Source: Chaenocephalus aceratus (Eukaryota > Chordata > Actinopteri > Perciformes > Channichthyidae). From it: a stretch of DNA of 64,000 nt. Where the stretch lies: positions 1 to 64,000 of the forward strand of contig JAMFTG010000752.1 in the NCBI GenBank assembly GCA_023974075.1, in the 5' to 3' direction. The notes beneath the pieces were generated by a model. The model was not told where the DNA came from. It saw only the letters and a program-made list of their open reading frames with translations, and ran no database searches. Both the position numbers and the translations under genes were made by a program. Shown here in pieces: positions 1 to 13,300 of the stretch. Each line of letters opens with the position of its first letter. Positions within the stretch are counted from its first letter, which is position 1.

Positions 1-83
1 CCTCTATTTAAAGATGTTTATTTCTATTCCTTGGAACTTTTTTTCCATTTCCAACTCATGTCATATTCCTTTTCTCCTTTTTA

Positions 84-946
84 TTTAAAGTGCCACCTAT
101 CATGCTATTTGTAGGCAATAGCATAGGTCTCAGATATATACGAATATATAAAAATGTCTATGTAGTGTTTTGCTCAAAACTCAAAACAGATCACCCATTC
201 TAGCCATATCCATATCCCTCTATTTCACTTCCGGTTTCAAAAGTGCTGATTTGGGGTATAAAGCTTTAAAAAAAAAAAGTTAAAGAAAAAAGGAGGGAGC
301 TGAGCTCATGCGGGAGAATCTACTGTCTAAACGAAATACTGCCGGTGATGAAACACCATATCATGGGTTATTAGCTCAAAGGCTTTCTCTCTCTGCCGGG
401 TATACCACAAGGTGAGTTCCTTTTTATTTCCTGCCTCTTCACACACATGCTCTGTGCAGTACAGGTTAGCTCTGAGTGTATATTACGTCTAAAACAGTCG
501 GCATTGTTTCTGATGGCAACGTTTCTGATAGGGCTGTGGGTGTAAAGCCAGCCTACATTTCCGATATTACGTCATATCGGACGCAAATCTCTAAAAACGG
601 GGCTAAAAAACGGAGCTGATACAGATTTGAAAATAGTCTGACATCATCAGTGACGAGGAGCTCCGCCTATATGGCCAACTCTCCACCAATCAGGGGAATG
701 AGAGGTTGCCCGTGGCATGGTAACAGCATGGTAACAGCATGGTAACATGACGCTCGTAACTCGGCCCCTCCTTTGCAGGGGGCGTGGCCAGCTGCAGTGC
801 ATGCAAAGACAGGGTGGAGGAGAGCAAAATAGATCGCAATGAGGCATGGCTAAAATGCATGATCTGAAAAGAAACGTATAAATATACCTTATTGGTATGG
901 CCCTACAATATATTATTCAAATATAGCTTGATAGGTCTCCTTTAAA
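84..946. mobile_element. MITE-like element in ehmt1 intron
   Basis: Imperfect terminal inverted repeats of about 28 bp: the left end starts TTTAAAGTGCCACCTATCAT, and the reverse complement of the right end (about 919-946) reads TTTAAAGGAGACCTATCAAG. It includes three tandem copies of the 11-mer GCATGGTAACA near 715-747. It has no coding capacity. Confidence 0.5.
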
Positions 947-1119
947 ACCGGAAGAATAGTGAAGAAGCTTAATATTTAAAAGAAAAGGTTTAAAAAAGGT
1001 ATAAACAACAAAATGTATAGCCTCAATGTCCTGAAATAGCTGAATAATGTAATAGTTGAATAGTTTCTGCAGCTGAAATTAGGCTGAAGGAGTTAGATAT
1101 TAAATGTAAGTAGTAGTGA

Positions 1120-1740
1120 ATGAATGCTTACAAACACCTGTGTGTGTAAACCCAGAGATCAAATGTTTCCATGGAGAAGTGCTGTGAAAGGAGAGCCTTT
1201 CCATTTGATGTGAAGGAGAGTTTTTGTCTCTTCATGCCCTCAAGAGGTATTTTGTTTAATATTTCTTCTTAATTTTTTTTTATTTTCCAACCTAGGAGAG
1301 GTTTTCCTACGTTTTTCATGAACAATTATGTCTGAGGAGTGTAGGGTTTTGGGAATTATGGCAGGTTTAAAAACATTTTGTGGGAGAATTTCAAGCACTC
1401 CTCCACTCTGTTTTGAGATCAAAGCACTCCAGACTTAACGAGCTGCGCCATGCACTCTACTGTTACAGTCTGAAGGAAGCGTCTTGACCAAGCTCCAAAG
1501 TTCAATATCTCAAAGTGTAAAAGATAGCAAAGATCTGAATAACAAGTTTTATAGCTGAAGGTCTTGTGATCATTTTAAAGTTGGAATGAAAGTATGTGGA
1601 AGGAGAAGCAGTTAAGAGGATTTGAAGAGTCGTCCCATTGACTTCCATGTTAACAAAAGTTTAAAAAGCTGAATATTTCAAAAAGTATAACATATTTTAT
1701 AACAGCATTCACACTAAATAGGAAAGACCAGTGAAGAGTG
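1120..1740. repeat. Interspersed repeat, also present inverted near 5400-7330
   Basis: Segments at about 1130-1320 are found reverse-complemented at 6282-6375 and 7190-7320 (for example CATGCCCTCAAGAGG and the block around GATCAAATGTTTCCATGGA). Segments at 1500-1720 resemble 5340-5560 inverted. It is noncoding and dispersed; the family is not identified. Confidence 0.5.
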
Positions 1741-1876
1741 CATTGCAGTAGTCCAACCTGCTTGAGTTGAACGCATGGATTCATTTCAGCCTCTTGGTTG
1801 TAAAAAAATGGCTCAATTTGGCAATATTTCTGAGGTGGAGGAAAACTGTTTTTAAAACACTTTCTTTATTGTTTTA

Positions 1877-1877
<1 letters not shown>

Positions 1878-1917
<40 letters not shown>
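1878..1917. repeat. (AT)n microsatellite
   Basis: About 19 uninterrupted AT units. Confidence 0.95.
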
Positions 1918-1922
<5 letters not shown>

Positions 1923-2242
1923 CAAAACAAAACAACCCTAACCCACAAGACATAACAAATGAGTACTTACAAGTCACATAAATAACATAAATTAATTAAA
2001 TTAACTTCACAAACAGAGTAAACGCTGTTTGTAGTTACCCTTGTTTATACCTGATGTAAAGCTTAAGTTGGAGTCTAAAATGAGTCCTTGCCTGTGTTTT
2101 GCTCGGACAACTTTTCCTAGCCTGCTTCAAAGACGAGTTCAATACAGAACCTGGCTGGACTAAATATGGTCAATGTGCTCGATTTTTGCCAAATGTTTTA
2201 ATAGGTACCTGTACAAATAAGGGTGACTGTTAAAATGATAAG

Positions 2243-2330
2243 GCAAGGCAAGTTTATTTATATAGCACCTTTCAACACAAGGCAATTCAAAGTGCTTAAG
2301 GGATAAGGGAAAGTAATAAACAGTGATTGA
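2243..2330. repeat. Dispersed teleost repeat segment
   Basis: GGCAAGTTTATTTATATAGC followed by CACAAGGCAATTCAAAGTGC is a very common interspersed motif in teleost genomes, probably the tail of a retroposon. A related TTTATTTATATAGCCC segment is at 37220. Confidence 0.55.
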
Positions 2331-2653
2331 AAATTGTTGTTATAGCTTAAAGTAATGAATATGTCTTTTGAATGGGTAGCTAAGTTATAGATACATTGTT
2401 AAAACAGAAACTAAAAAAGTGGAGAAATGGTTTGAAACATCTTTCACTCCCAGCTGGGGATGGTAGTTCAAGTAATACATTAATTAAAATGAACCACACG
2501 ATACTTCAGCTCTTTTGATTATCTTAAAACGTATCTATAACTTGAGACAACACTTGAGTTAAAAATACACTACAGTTTGCAGAGTAAAAACAAGTTCAAG
2601 TAAGAAATTATTGATGGATCCTGGATTTGTGTGTAAACCGTTTGTACGCACTT

Positions 2654-3895
2654 CAGTGGGGTAACTATCGACGTGGCAGCCGGTGCAACGCACCAGGGCC
2701 AAGGGCCGGGCAGGGGGCCCATGCAAAACAATTTTTTTTTAATGTATCTTTCTTTTTCGGGGCCCCAATGGCATTGGCCGGTTCACGCAGTCTTCAAAGT
2801 AACCAAGCAAGCTAAATTAATTTGTAATTTGTCTGGCAGCAGCCAAGTTCGGCAGCATCGAGAGGCGAAGTCCCTCCCTTCCGGGGGAGCTCCATGGGAC
2901 CTTATTTCAGAAAAATTATGTATTGAAGTCAATGGGGAGAGAAAGATTATCTTCGATCCCGTTTGAATTGTGCCACGAATTACACATATGATGTTTGTCA
3001 ATTAAAAGATCATTTTGCAAGTCAAAAAAATTAAAATGTGTCGTCAAACTGTGAAGTACATTTTTCTTTGTGTGAAACCGCTCAAAGAACTACATCTCCC
3101 GTCTCGCACCACACACCAAGACGGCCGTCACGTTGGAATATTTCACCTCTTTCTTCAGAATGAGGCAGAAAGTATTAAAAGAGGTGAAATCACTCCAAGT
3201 CTGGGCATGTTGAGAGCTGTACATACACACAAGGGGAGTTAGTCGGTTCCGTGAGAGCCAGCATGCAGGACCGGGACTCTGGGATTTGTAGTCTTTCTAG
3301 TTGGGTATTTTTCATAGTCTTATATTTCAACAGTTTTATGACAAACTGTGACTTTTTGACATGGAAATGATTTGTTAAGATTGACAAACATCATATCTGT
3401 AATTCATGGCACAATTCAAACGGGATCGAAAAGATACGTTTTCTCTCTCCATTGACTTCAATATATAATTTTTCCGAAATAAGGTCCCATGGACCGGAAG
3501 TAGATGGGCGTGACTTCGCCTCGCTATACAAAATTGAATATCCTGCATTTATGTACAGCAAACCAAAGGACAAGAGCGGCTCTCAAAGAGAAAGGACAAG
3601 AGAGAACAAGGAGATGTAACGGCTAAACTTACGAAATTAGTTTTTTTTTGTCATACATCGTCCTCGAAATCTCGATTAATTCTGTAAAGTGATTGTGTGA
3701 TTAGTTCGCTGTGCCGTTGTCAGGCTGTGGTCGTATGTTGTTGATGTTGTTGATAGCCTAAATGTGGTGCTTCTGAGTGGTTGTCTGTGTCCGTGTGTGT
3801 GTGAGCGCATCAGCGTGTGCTTATGTTTGGGGCGATAGGGGTGGCCCCCAAAACAATATTTGCACCGGGGCCAATAACAACCTTGTTACGCCACT
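2654..3895. mobile_element. hAT-like non-autonomous element with a second MITE inside
   Basis: The left end CAGTGGGGTAACTATCG and right end GTTACGCCACT are inverted versions of the AGTGGCGTAAC terminus common in vertebrate genomes. Both subterminal parts carry a GCACC(A/G)GGGCC-type block. I could not fix a clean target-site duplication. The interior is largely the foldback element at 2862-3532. Confidence 0.5.
2862..3532. mobile_element. Foldback MITE with ~150-bp terminal inverted repeats
   Basis: The arm 2855-3005 is the imperfect reverse complement of 3376-3530: GAGGCGAAGTC, CCATGGGACCTTATTTC, TTGAAGTCAATGG, CGATCCCGTTTGAATTGTGC and ATGATGTTTGTCAAT recur in mirror order. It is noncoding. 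Confidence 0.75.
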
Positions 3896-4011
3896 TCACC
3901 TCACTTAAAATAACATTTGAATACTATAAACTGTATATCATAATGTATATTATATTCTTTGATGTGGTGCTTCGTAACCTTGATGCAGCGTTTTCCTGCT
4001 CCGTCCTCCAG

Positions 4012-4319
4012 GGCACCTTCATGGAGTGCAGGCCGTACGGCAGCATCTCCCACCGTTTCCACCGCAACTGTGCCTCCATCCTGAAGGACCTCAGGTTCTG
4101 CCCCCACTGCGGAGAGGATGCCAGCGGTGCCATAGAGGTCACCGTGCTGAAGGCTGATCCGGCTCCCTCTGTACCCAGATCCAAACCCGGGCCGTCACTC
4201 CCAGCTGTTCCAAATATGGCCGCCCTGCCATCAGTACCAACCACGCCTGCTGTTCCACGCATACTCAGAGCTAAGAAGAGCAGCGAGCCACAGAGGGGCC
4301 GAGACCAGAGCCCGAGCAG
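4012..4319 (+). CDS. ehmt1: ehmt1 exon: cysteine-rich region plus proline-rich linker
   Basis: The exon begins after a pyrimidine-rich CAG at 4009-4011. It opens with [20 protein letters not shown] and continues to [12 protein letters not shown], the conserved Cys/His cluster found upstream of the ankyrin repeats in EHMT proteins. A Pro/Ala/Ser-rich linker follows, ending at the donor at 4320. The reading frame continues open upstream of the acceptor to about 3817, but that stretch is intron and the end of a transposable element, so an ATG start there is not credible. The earlier exon with the CCPGCGYFC-like segment was not found in 1-4011. Confidence 0.93.
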
Positions 4320-7300
4320 GTAACAGCACTCATGTGGCTTAGAAAATCCAATTCCTTCGCCAAGATCAATAAACTTGCAAATATTAAGGCTCATCTTAGT
4401 TGATTACACGCTGTCCTGCTGGCTGTCTCTCCAGGTCAAAGGGCGAGGCTGTGTGTGCCACAGACAGAATACCCAAAGAGCCACTGGAGAGCATCCTGAC
4501 GGCGCTGGATGATGACAAGTAAGGTTAACCATGTGATTTTTTTGCCGCAGTTTGCCCCTTGATGGAAGTCCTTGGTTGATACATTTTCATATTGTTTAGC
4601 TTGAAACCAAAGAAGGTGAAGTACCCCACCAGACAGCTGTACATCTCTGCTAAACAAGGAGAGCTCCAGAAGGTCATCCAGCTGCTAGGTAACTGTTACT
4701 TGACATAAAGCAGCATCTCATAAAATAGCTCAATATATGTTTTTTTATAATTTCTATTATTACACTGACAAACCAACCATTTTAAATTGTAGTTGATGGG
4801 AAGGACCCCAACTTTTTGATGGAGGGCCCAAACAGAGTGACCCCTCTTCATGCAGCAGCTGCTGAGGGCCACCAGGAGATCTGCCACATGCTGGTCCAGG
4901 TGAGGAGGGTCTTCACCACAGGCTGCCCCTCAGGGCCTGTGTTCACAAAGATGCATCAAAGCAGAACACCAGACTTCTCTAGTTCTGTCTTTTAGGTTCT
5001 GGGAATTTAGGCCAGGCGTTTATATTGACAACATTCAATTACATAGACATTCTGATATTATTATAAAAAATACTACATTTGTTATGTGCAGTAAAGACAT
5101 TGGTAACAAATTATTAATTTAGTGGGAATGCTGATACAGCATTCCCACTACTTGTTCTTCGACGCATGAAATTCTTTATTTTTATTCCACCGGGTTATTT
5201 TGGCCCTCTTCTCCTCCCACATTGAACATCGCAGAAACTCCGTTCAAACATCAAAACGTTCAGCGAGGTTGGGAATCGGTTGCCATTACTTTTTCTCATT
5301 CATAACTTTCATAATTCCAGAGATACATCCCATAATTCATCAAATGTTTAACATGGAAGTCAATGGAGAAACTCTTCAGACTTGAAAAATCTTCATGCGA
5401 CTTCAACTGCTAACTGCTCATTCATACTTTCACTCAGAAACCCTCATTCCAACTTTAAAATGTTACACATCTTTCTGACATTATTCATGCTAAACAACTT
5501 TTACATCAGATTCAAACTTTTAGAGATATTAAACATTGTTCAGATTTTAACATTAGTGTGTTAACGCTAGAGTGCGTGATCTCAAAGCTAGAGTGAAGAG
5601 CCGCATTCACACCGCAGTACTTTTCCCACAAAGGTTCATGAGAACTTAGTTCATGAGAACTCTTTAGTTCGCATGAACTAAGTACAGATCGCGTTCACAC
5701 CGGAATAAGTCCCTGGGGGTGGATTAGGCAAATGAAGCCGCTGACGTCACTTCTTCTTCTTCTGCTCTGGGTTTACTGGCAGGCCGCAAACCACTTCACG
5801 GCGTATACTGCCGCCCAAAGTCCCCGGCCGGAAGTCCCCGGAGTTGGGGACCTTCCGAGTAAATCGCCAGAACGCCGACACCTCCTCATCTCCACCGCTC
5901 CCATGTTTTATTTTGTGTTGCCATAAGTTAGTCTCTCCGCGTTTCTGCTCTGGGCTAATGCTAATAATGCTAATGCGAGGATAATAAAATGGCGGCTTCA
6001 CAAAACTTTTTGCGAGTTTTACGGGGCGTGGTTTGCAATCCGCTCAGCCAATCAGACATAGGAACCTTTTTCTCCCACGAAAGTCCCTGCTCTCTAGCAG
6101 GGACGGAAAAGGGGGTAAAAAGGTTCTCATGAACTAATTTTAGTACCGGCTCTTTTTGGTGTGAACGCGACAAAAGAGTTCTCATGAACTAAGTTCTCAT
6201 GAACCTTTGTGGGAAAAGTACTGCGGTGTGAATGCGCCTAAGGACAGCTTGAACTTCACCTTTATTTATTTTTTTAAACCTGCCATGAGAAACGTAGGAA
6301 AACATCTCGTAGCTTGAAAAAAATTAAATAATTAAGCAAAACAATTAAACAAAATGCCTCTTGAGGGCATGACGTGTCAAAAACGTTCAACATTTCTCCA
6401 TTAACCTGTTGAACCCCATCCCTGTTTTTCAAGTCTCAGGCTCGAAAATTACATTCTCAGAACAAATGACCATAACTACACTTCTAAAAGGGGAAAATTA
6501 TTAATCTTTTTTCTCAAAGTAATGATAAACCTTTGAGTTGGATGTAGAGTCAATATAGATTTTAATGCCATTGAACACAACTTTTGATCAGAATAACAGC
6601 TAAAGTGAGCATATCTCCGTGTTTTGCTACCTAAAGCTACGTCGTGTGTTGTCTGTATTTGCTTCCCCTGTCACGAGTTCTGATCGCTCAGTGATGATCC
6701 TTATATTTCTATAATCTGTGGACTCTCAGGATGTTATCTAAGCTTGTTTGTGCAGATCCAATAAGTATATCGATTGGTATAGCTAGAGTTCTGTGTTAAC
6801 AGCCTTAAGATTTTTCGCTCGTAGCTAATGCAGTTAGCTGAGTTTCTTCCCGTTACATGGATATGAAACATTCATAGTTTATTAAATATTAAGAAGCCCT
6901 CAGACGCTGTTTCCTGCAGATGATGCGTTGTTCTGCCCGGGGTTGGGTTGATGGGTTCAACAGGTTTAAAGCCCATTGTACATTCAGGCTGCTCTTTCCT
7001 CACAGCAGCAGCTGCACACCTTTAGTTAATCTGCCAAAAAGGCCACATTATTAACCCGGAAGTACACAAAAAGCACACTTCAGATGCTCAGAGTCCTTGA
7101 GATGCTTCACGCGTTGACATTTCACACCGATATCTGTTACGGTTCTTCAACAAAACATTCACATGTAAGAGGTTTATCTCTCATTCAGAACAATGGAAAG
7201 GCTCTCCTGTATGTATGTAGCCTTTATTTAACCAGGTGAAAGCTCCTCTCACTGATTACTGCACATCACCATGGAAACCTTTGATCTCTGGGCTCAAGCA

Positions 7301-10300
7301 CAGGTGTTTCATAACGTTGTTACCTCAAACATAAACCTGTGTGTTGGAGATATGCCATGATGTCATAACTCCAACTGACATGCTCAGAACACCACCAAAC
7401 ATCACATGACGGTTAACACTGTGGCCCTGAACAGCTCTACATGTTACTATGGCAACGCATCCCTTGCCATAAAACACGATGTCACTGTAACTCCAATGGA
7501 CACGGTCCCATCGTCCCCCAATCTTCACCTGTATATCACTGGTCCATGCCTCAACAGCTCTACGCCAAATCTGAGTTCTCACCATATGCCGTTCCCATGG
7601 AAGGGATGCGTATCCCTCGCCATAAAACACGATGTTGTCGTAACTCCTATGCAAATGGTCAAAACAGCAGCAGACTTCAGATAATGGTTAATGGTCCGGC
7701 CCTCAACAGCTCTACGTCAATTATGGGGTTTCATCATATGTCGTTTCCATAGAAACGCATCCCTCACCATAAAACAAAATGTTGTCGTAACTCCTATGGA
7801 AATTGTCAAAACAGCACCAGACTTCAGATGATGGTTAATGGTCCAGCCCTCAACATGTCTATGTGCCATTTGTGAGTTTTCCTTAAAAGCTGTTGCCATA
7901 GCAACGCATCCCTCGCCGTAAAACATGATATTGCTATAACTCCTATGAAAATTGTCAAAAAGGACTCAAACTTCACATGTGTGCTAACAGTCCAGCCGTG
8001 AAGACATCTATGTGACAGTTTTGATATTTCTTCAAATGCCGTTGCCATGGCAACACAATGCTCGCCATGAAACACGGTTTTCTCATAACTTCAGTGAAGA
8101 TGATCCAAACGACCCAAAACATCACAGGTTTGGTAACGATGCAGCCATCAACACATCTAAGCGTATTATGGGGTGTCATCAAATACCGTTGCCATGGTGA
8201 CAGATCATTCGCCATCAAGTTAGTTCAAAAGTTTGCAGTTCAAATATTCTGCAAGCCTTTTTACTTTATTTTCTTCTCTTATCACACATTCAAGCCCCCA
8301 GTGTTCATGTGTCATTTCAATCTATGTTCTTCACTTTCATCTTACACATTATATTCCAGCATAGCAGTTCAGCATCAGATTTTCAGCATAAAGCATTCCC
8401 ACTTGCAATTTCTTCAGGAATTGCATTCTCTAGTTATAATTATGTTGCTGCAATGCTAAAAGGGACACATGTCTTTTATGAAGAAACTAATGCCTCACAT
8501 AGCAATGTTGGCCCCTTCTCAGTGGCTTTCTTTACATGTTGATTCATCTGGAATCAATGTACCAATTTACTTAAAACATATTAAAGTAATATATATTTTA
8601 GGATGAATGACCTTTAAGGCTTGGTCAGTGATTGTCAGAATGATGCAGAAAATACAGGTACACGTTTTACCTTTGGAGATAGTCTCCCTTACATTTAAAA
8701 TACAGCCTAATGGTGATTTTGTCAAAGGTCATTATATATTATATACATCTTTCAGGAGTGAAATTAGCTAAATACGTTTTCGAATCAGATAGTAAAAATT
8801 CCAAGTGTTTGTGTTTGTGCGCACACAAAGGCGGGAGCCAACCTGGACATGTGTGACGAGGAGCAGAGGACCCCGCTGATGGCCGCCTGTGAGAACAACC
8901 ATGTGGACACGGTGAAGTACCTGCTGAGAGCCGGAGCCGCTGTCAGCCACAAGGTAGCGGCATCTCTCAGGGCTATAGCTGATGTGTGCTCATGTCAAAC
9001 TCTGCTTCTTCATTAGTCATTCAATCCAATCCATAACTGTCAACTGCTGCCATTACTCAGGCCCTTTGTATGACCAAACACGTTCAACCTTGTTAAAAAG
9101 TGCACAAATGGACCTATGATTGATTACAGCCACTTTAAATATCACTTAGTGGACTGACTAAAGTCAGCTGAAGGTCTTAAAACCAGTACATTTTATGAAC
9201 CTCTACGGCTCAGCAGAAAGACGATTCGTCACAGACACATCTGAACTGTTGGACACATTTTCCTTCATCATGTCTGTTTTAATGTCTAGTTTAAAAAAAA
9301 ATTGAGTTTAACTTTAAGTGCAGTAGCCAATGAAATGCACAATATTCTGGACTACACAGTAGTGGCAGCAGCTCAGTGTTGTTCAATGTGAATCATGTTG
9401 TAATCTCAGGATATCATGGGTTTCACCTGTCTGCATCTGGCAGCTAAACTGGGACATCATGACATAATCCATCATCTGCTCTCCAAGGCATCCAAATACA
9501 TCAACTGTCAGGTAACACATGCACTGCGTCATTGGCTAACGGCAGCTAGCAGCTAATTTTGTAAAGTGTAAAGCACAAGTCTTACAGCCTGTTGTGTGCA
9601 GGATGATGGGGGCTGGACTCCCATCACCTGGGCCATCGAGCACAAGCACAGGGAGCTGGTCCACCTGCTGCTGGCCAGAGGGGCCGACGTGAACATCAGG
9701 GACAAGGTCAGTACCCACCCTCAAGTCAGGAAAACCACATTAACAATTAGACCAAAGAATGTTCTACATACAGTGCAGCACATGTAGTCGTCACATTAAT
9801 AATGATGAATGAATTAGGCTTCAGGTGATTGTAAAGCCCTGTCCAACACGTGCGTGTTCAGGAGGAGAACGTGTGTGTGCACTGGGCCGCTCTCTCGGGC
9901 TGTGACGACCTGGCCCAGGCTCTGCTGGAGGCCCGCTGCGACCTCAGCGCCGTCAACGTTCACGGGGACTCCGCGCTCCATGTGGCTGCCAGAGAGAACC
10001 ACCTGGAGTGTGTCATGTGAGTTTGTGTGGATCTGAGTGCAACGTTTGTTTGTGTTACACACACCTTTATCAAATTCAGGACTACAGATTTTTACAGTAT
10101 TTCTCATTTTCGATTTTCAATTCTTGAATGACTATATTTTTGAGTGTTAGGTTAAAATCTCTCAACAATTATTTTAGTTTGAATCCTAAATCATTCTATA
10201 CGGAGCCCTGGAGGGTTCATTGAGAGAAAAATAAATAAAACGTGGCCACGTTTTACTTTATCGTTCGCACGAGTTAATAAAGCGTGGGCACGAGTTAATA

Positions 10301-13300
10301 AAGCGTGCGCACGAGTTAATAAAGCGTGCGCACGAGTTAATAAAGCGTGCGCACGAGTTAATAAAGCATGGCCTCGTTTTATTTAAATTGAGGGATTCCT
10401 GTCCGTGACTCACAGAATCTGCTGCTGCCCACAGCTGTTTTATAGAAGGAAAACCTCCTTCACTTTATGAAATCTCTGTGGCACCAGTGGCCTGTACTAC
10501 GAAGCAGGATTTGCTATTTACACTATTCATTCATGAAGTATGACGCTGCGCTGTCAGCATGCGTCTCCATGTTTGTGATTGGTCAAATGTTGGTAACCCC
10601 GTCCCTTTCACGTGAACGCACTCTCAGCCGGACAGAGAAACCCTGGTTGATTTGCTGAGTTGATAACCAGCTTCGTAGGACCGCTTAGCGACATCGCGTT
10701 TGTTAGGGTTAGTTAAGCCGGGTAAATCAAACATATCCAGGGTCTGTTGAACTGGCTTCGTCGTACAGGGCGCTGGAGGCAGTAACGTGTAATTCAGCAG
10801 AATCTGAGAAGAGCAGCACCAGCTGCAAAGAGCGGTGCCTTTTACTGTTTACTTCACTGCGTTTCCCTTCATTAGAACAGCTGGATAGAGATCGAGGCTG
10901 CTACGTTCAACCACACACACCTCTACACACATCGAACTACCAGAGTATTCCCCTCGTTTTATGAAGGAGATGTCCTGTCACCGGGGCGCATGATGTGTGT
11001 GTGCGTGTTCGGTGTGTTTGTCCGACACCACCGGCATTTGTTTTCAAATTACCACGAACAGTAATTTACACAAATCTGGTTCTCCATAGTTATGTGTATT
11101 CCCAAGTGAAAGAAATTTGTTTAATCTTAATCTCGATGTGCTATAGTCCTGCCGGAGTGCACCGGAACGAACGATACTATCATAAACAAATGCCCACACA
11201 CAAAACGAGGCCACGCTTTAGTAACTCGTGCGCACGCTTTAGTAACTCGTGCGCACGCTTTAGTAACTCGTGCGCACGCTTTAGTAACTCGTGCGCACGC
11301 TTTATTAACTCGTGCGCACGCTTTATTAACTCGTGCGCACGCTTTAGTAACTCGTGCGCACGAGTTACTAAAGCGTGGCCACGTTTTATTTATTTTTCTC
11401 TCTATGAACCCTCCAGGGCTCCGTAATTCTATGTGTTTTGGCACATGGTCATGCTGTGAAGTGTTAGCTACTGGAAAATGTTGTCCAGCTTTATCTGCAG
11501 ATATCAATTTTAGCTTCAAAGCCCTCTCATTAGTTGATTGCGGTTGATAAGTTATATTACACCTTACATAACATTGTCAAACCTAGTCACTAGACTACCT
11601 TTAACATCCTCCGTCTGCAGGTTGTTCTTGTCTCGTGGAGCGGACATCACTCAGAGGAACAGGGAGGGGGGGACAGCTCTGGACTGCTGTATGTACGGCT
11701 CCAAGGTGTGGACGGCCCTCAGCACCAACAAGAAGCTGACGGACGCCCGCAGGGGCAGGGACTGCCGCGGAGAGAGGGTGCTCAGCAGGTACTCAGCAGC
11801 ACTGCGTGTGTCTAGGGTTATCTAGTGATTTTGTCAATATTTAATTTCTAATACTACATAGAACTGTTTATAATACATATTGCTGATGTCAGCTAGTGTT
11901 AATTTCGTCAGCTATTTTTTTATTTAGTTTTAGTCTTAGTCCTGTGTGAAATGTTCTTTTTAGTTTTAGTCATATTTAGTCACCTTCATCCTGTTTTTAT
12001 TTAGTCAAGTTTTAGTCGACTAAAAGTCTGAGCATTTTAGTCTTATTTTAGTCAAAGAAAACTAATTATTTTAGTCTACTTTTTGTCAATGAAAACTGTT
12101 GAGTCTTTTTTAGTCATTATATAGAACATTTCAGTCAAACTAGTCTAGCCAAAACCAATAATTTGTCATTTTAGTATATATAAATAAATAAGATTATATC
12201 TTGTCCTTATTTGATGAAACACAGGTTGAATGATTGAGCAGCTTTGCAGAGAGTATCTGGTCAGGTTTGTGGTGTTTTTACCTGTGTTTTGGCCACATTG
12301 CTTCCCTTCTGATAAAACAATGCATTCGCTTTTTTTCTCCGCCTCATTGTAGCGAAAATGGGCCCAAATATCACATCGTTTCTTTCTCCCAAGCAGTGGT
12401 GGCTTTAGACTTTTTCGTTGTCAGTCATTTTGACGGACAGGATCGTAACATTTCCGTCATAATCCATTATTATCCGTCGAGTGCACAATTTATCAATCAC
12501 TCGCGCTGACGGGGGGTATTCGGTTAACGCGACCACTGCTCCTAAGCCCTGTTGTTGCCATTTTATTTTCTGTTAAATAAGGTTAGTTAGACCATGAGTT
12601 AGACCAGAGTCTTCCTGACAGTTCATATTGTGCCGCTGCCCGGTGTAATTCAAATCTACTGCCGCGCGCACCGCAGACACACAGCTGCTGCCCAGCCGCA
12701 GCACCGGAAATTGAACTGCTGGAAGAAAAACTGACTATCAGAGATGTAACATTATCTTTGATAATATTTCGTCTCTTCATTCTTCGTCAACGAAAGTAAA
12801 GAGAGATTTTGGCATAGTTTTTATTTAGTGAACTACATTTTCGTCTCGTCAGTTTTCGTCAACGATATTGCATGATGATTTCGTTAGTTATTGTTTACTG
12901 CCGTCGGTGCCGTCTCGTCATCGTCTCGTTTTCGTCATGGAAAAAAAGGTCGTTGACGAACATATTTCGTCATAGTTTTAGTCAACGAAATTAACACTAA
13001 TGTCAGCTCCCATCTCCAGGTTATGGAACACTTTCTAAAAATATTGGAAAAGTTAAAAACAAGGCTGTTTCTATTGTTCGATACTGTAATATCCATCCGT
13101 CCATCTTCTCCCGCTTATCTGTGGTCGGGTCGCGGGGGTAGCAGTTCCAGCAGAGAGCCCCAAACTTTATTTTCCCTGGCCACATCAACCAGCTCCGACT
13201 GGTAGATCCCAAGGCGCTCCCAGGCCAGCGAAGAGATATAATCCCTCCGCCTGGTCCTAGGTCTACCCCCTGGTCTCTTCCCAGCTGGACATGCCTGGGA

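Noticed and set aside
3817..4011. ATG-initiated start for the cysteine-rich exon
   Set aside because: This sequence is the end of a hAT-like element plus an intron with a normal acceptor at 4010-4011. EHMT proteins have long N-termini coded by upstream exons.
3924..4394. 156-codon frame antisense to the first ehmt1 exon
   Set aside because: It is a shadow of the GC-rich coding exon on the opposite strand.
7325..7926. Short ORFs over the ~150-bp tandem repeat
   Set aside because: Overlapping frames on both strands arise from the repeat and none resembles a known protein.
11127..11519. Repeat protein with ARVTKAC units
   Set aside because: It comes from the 21-bp subterminal array of a MITE; both strands are open and there is no gene structure.
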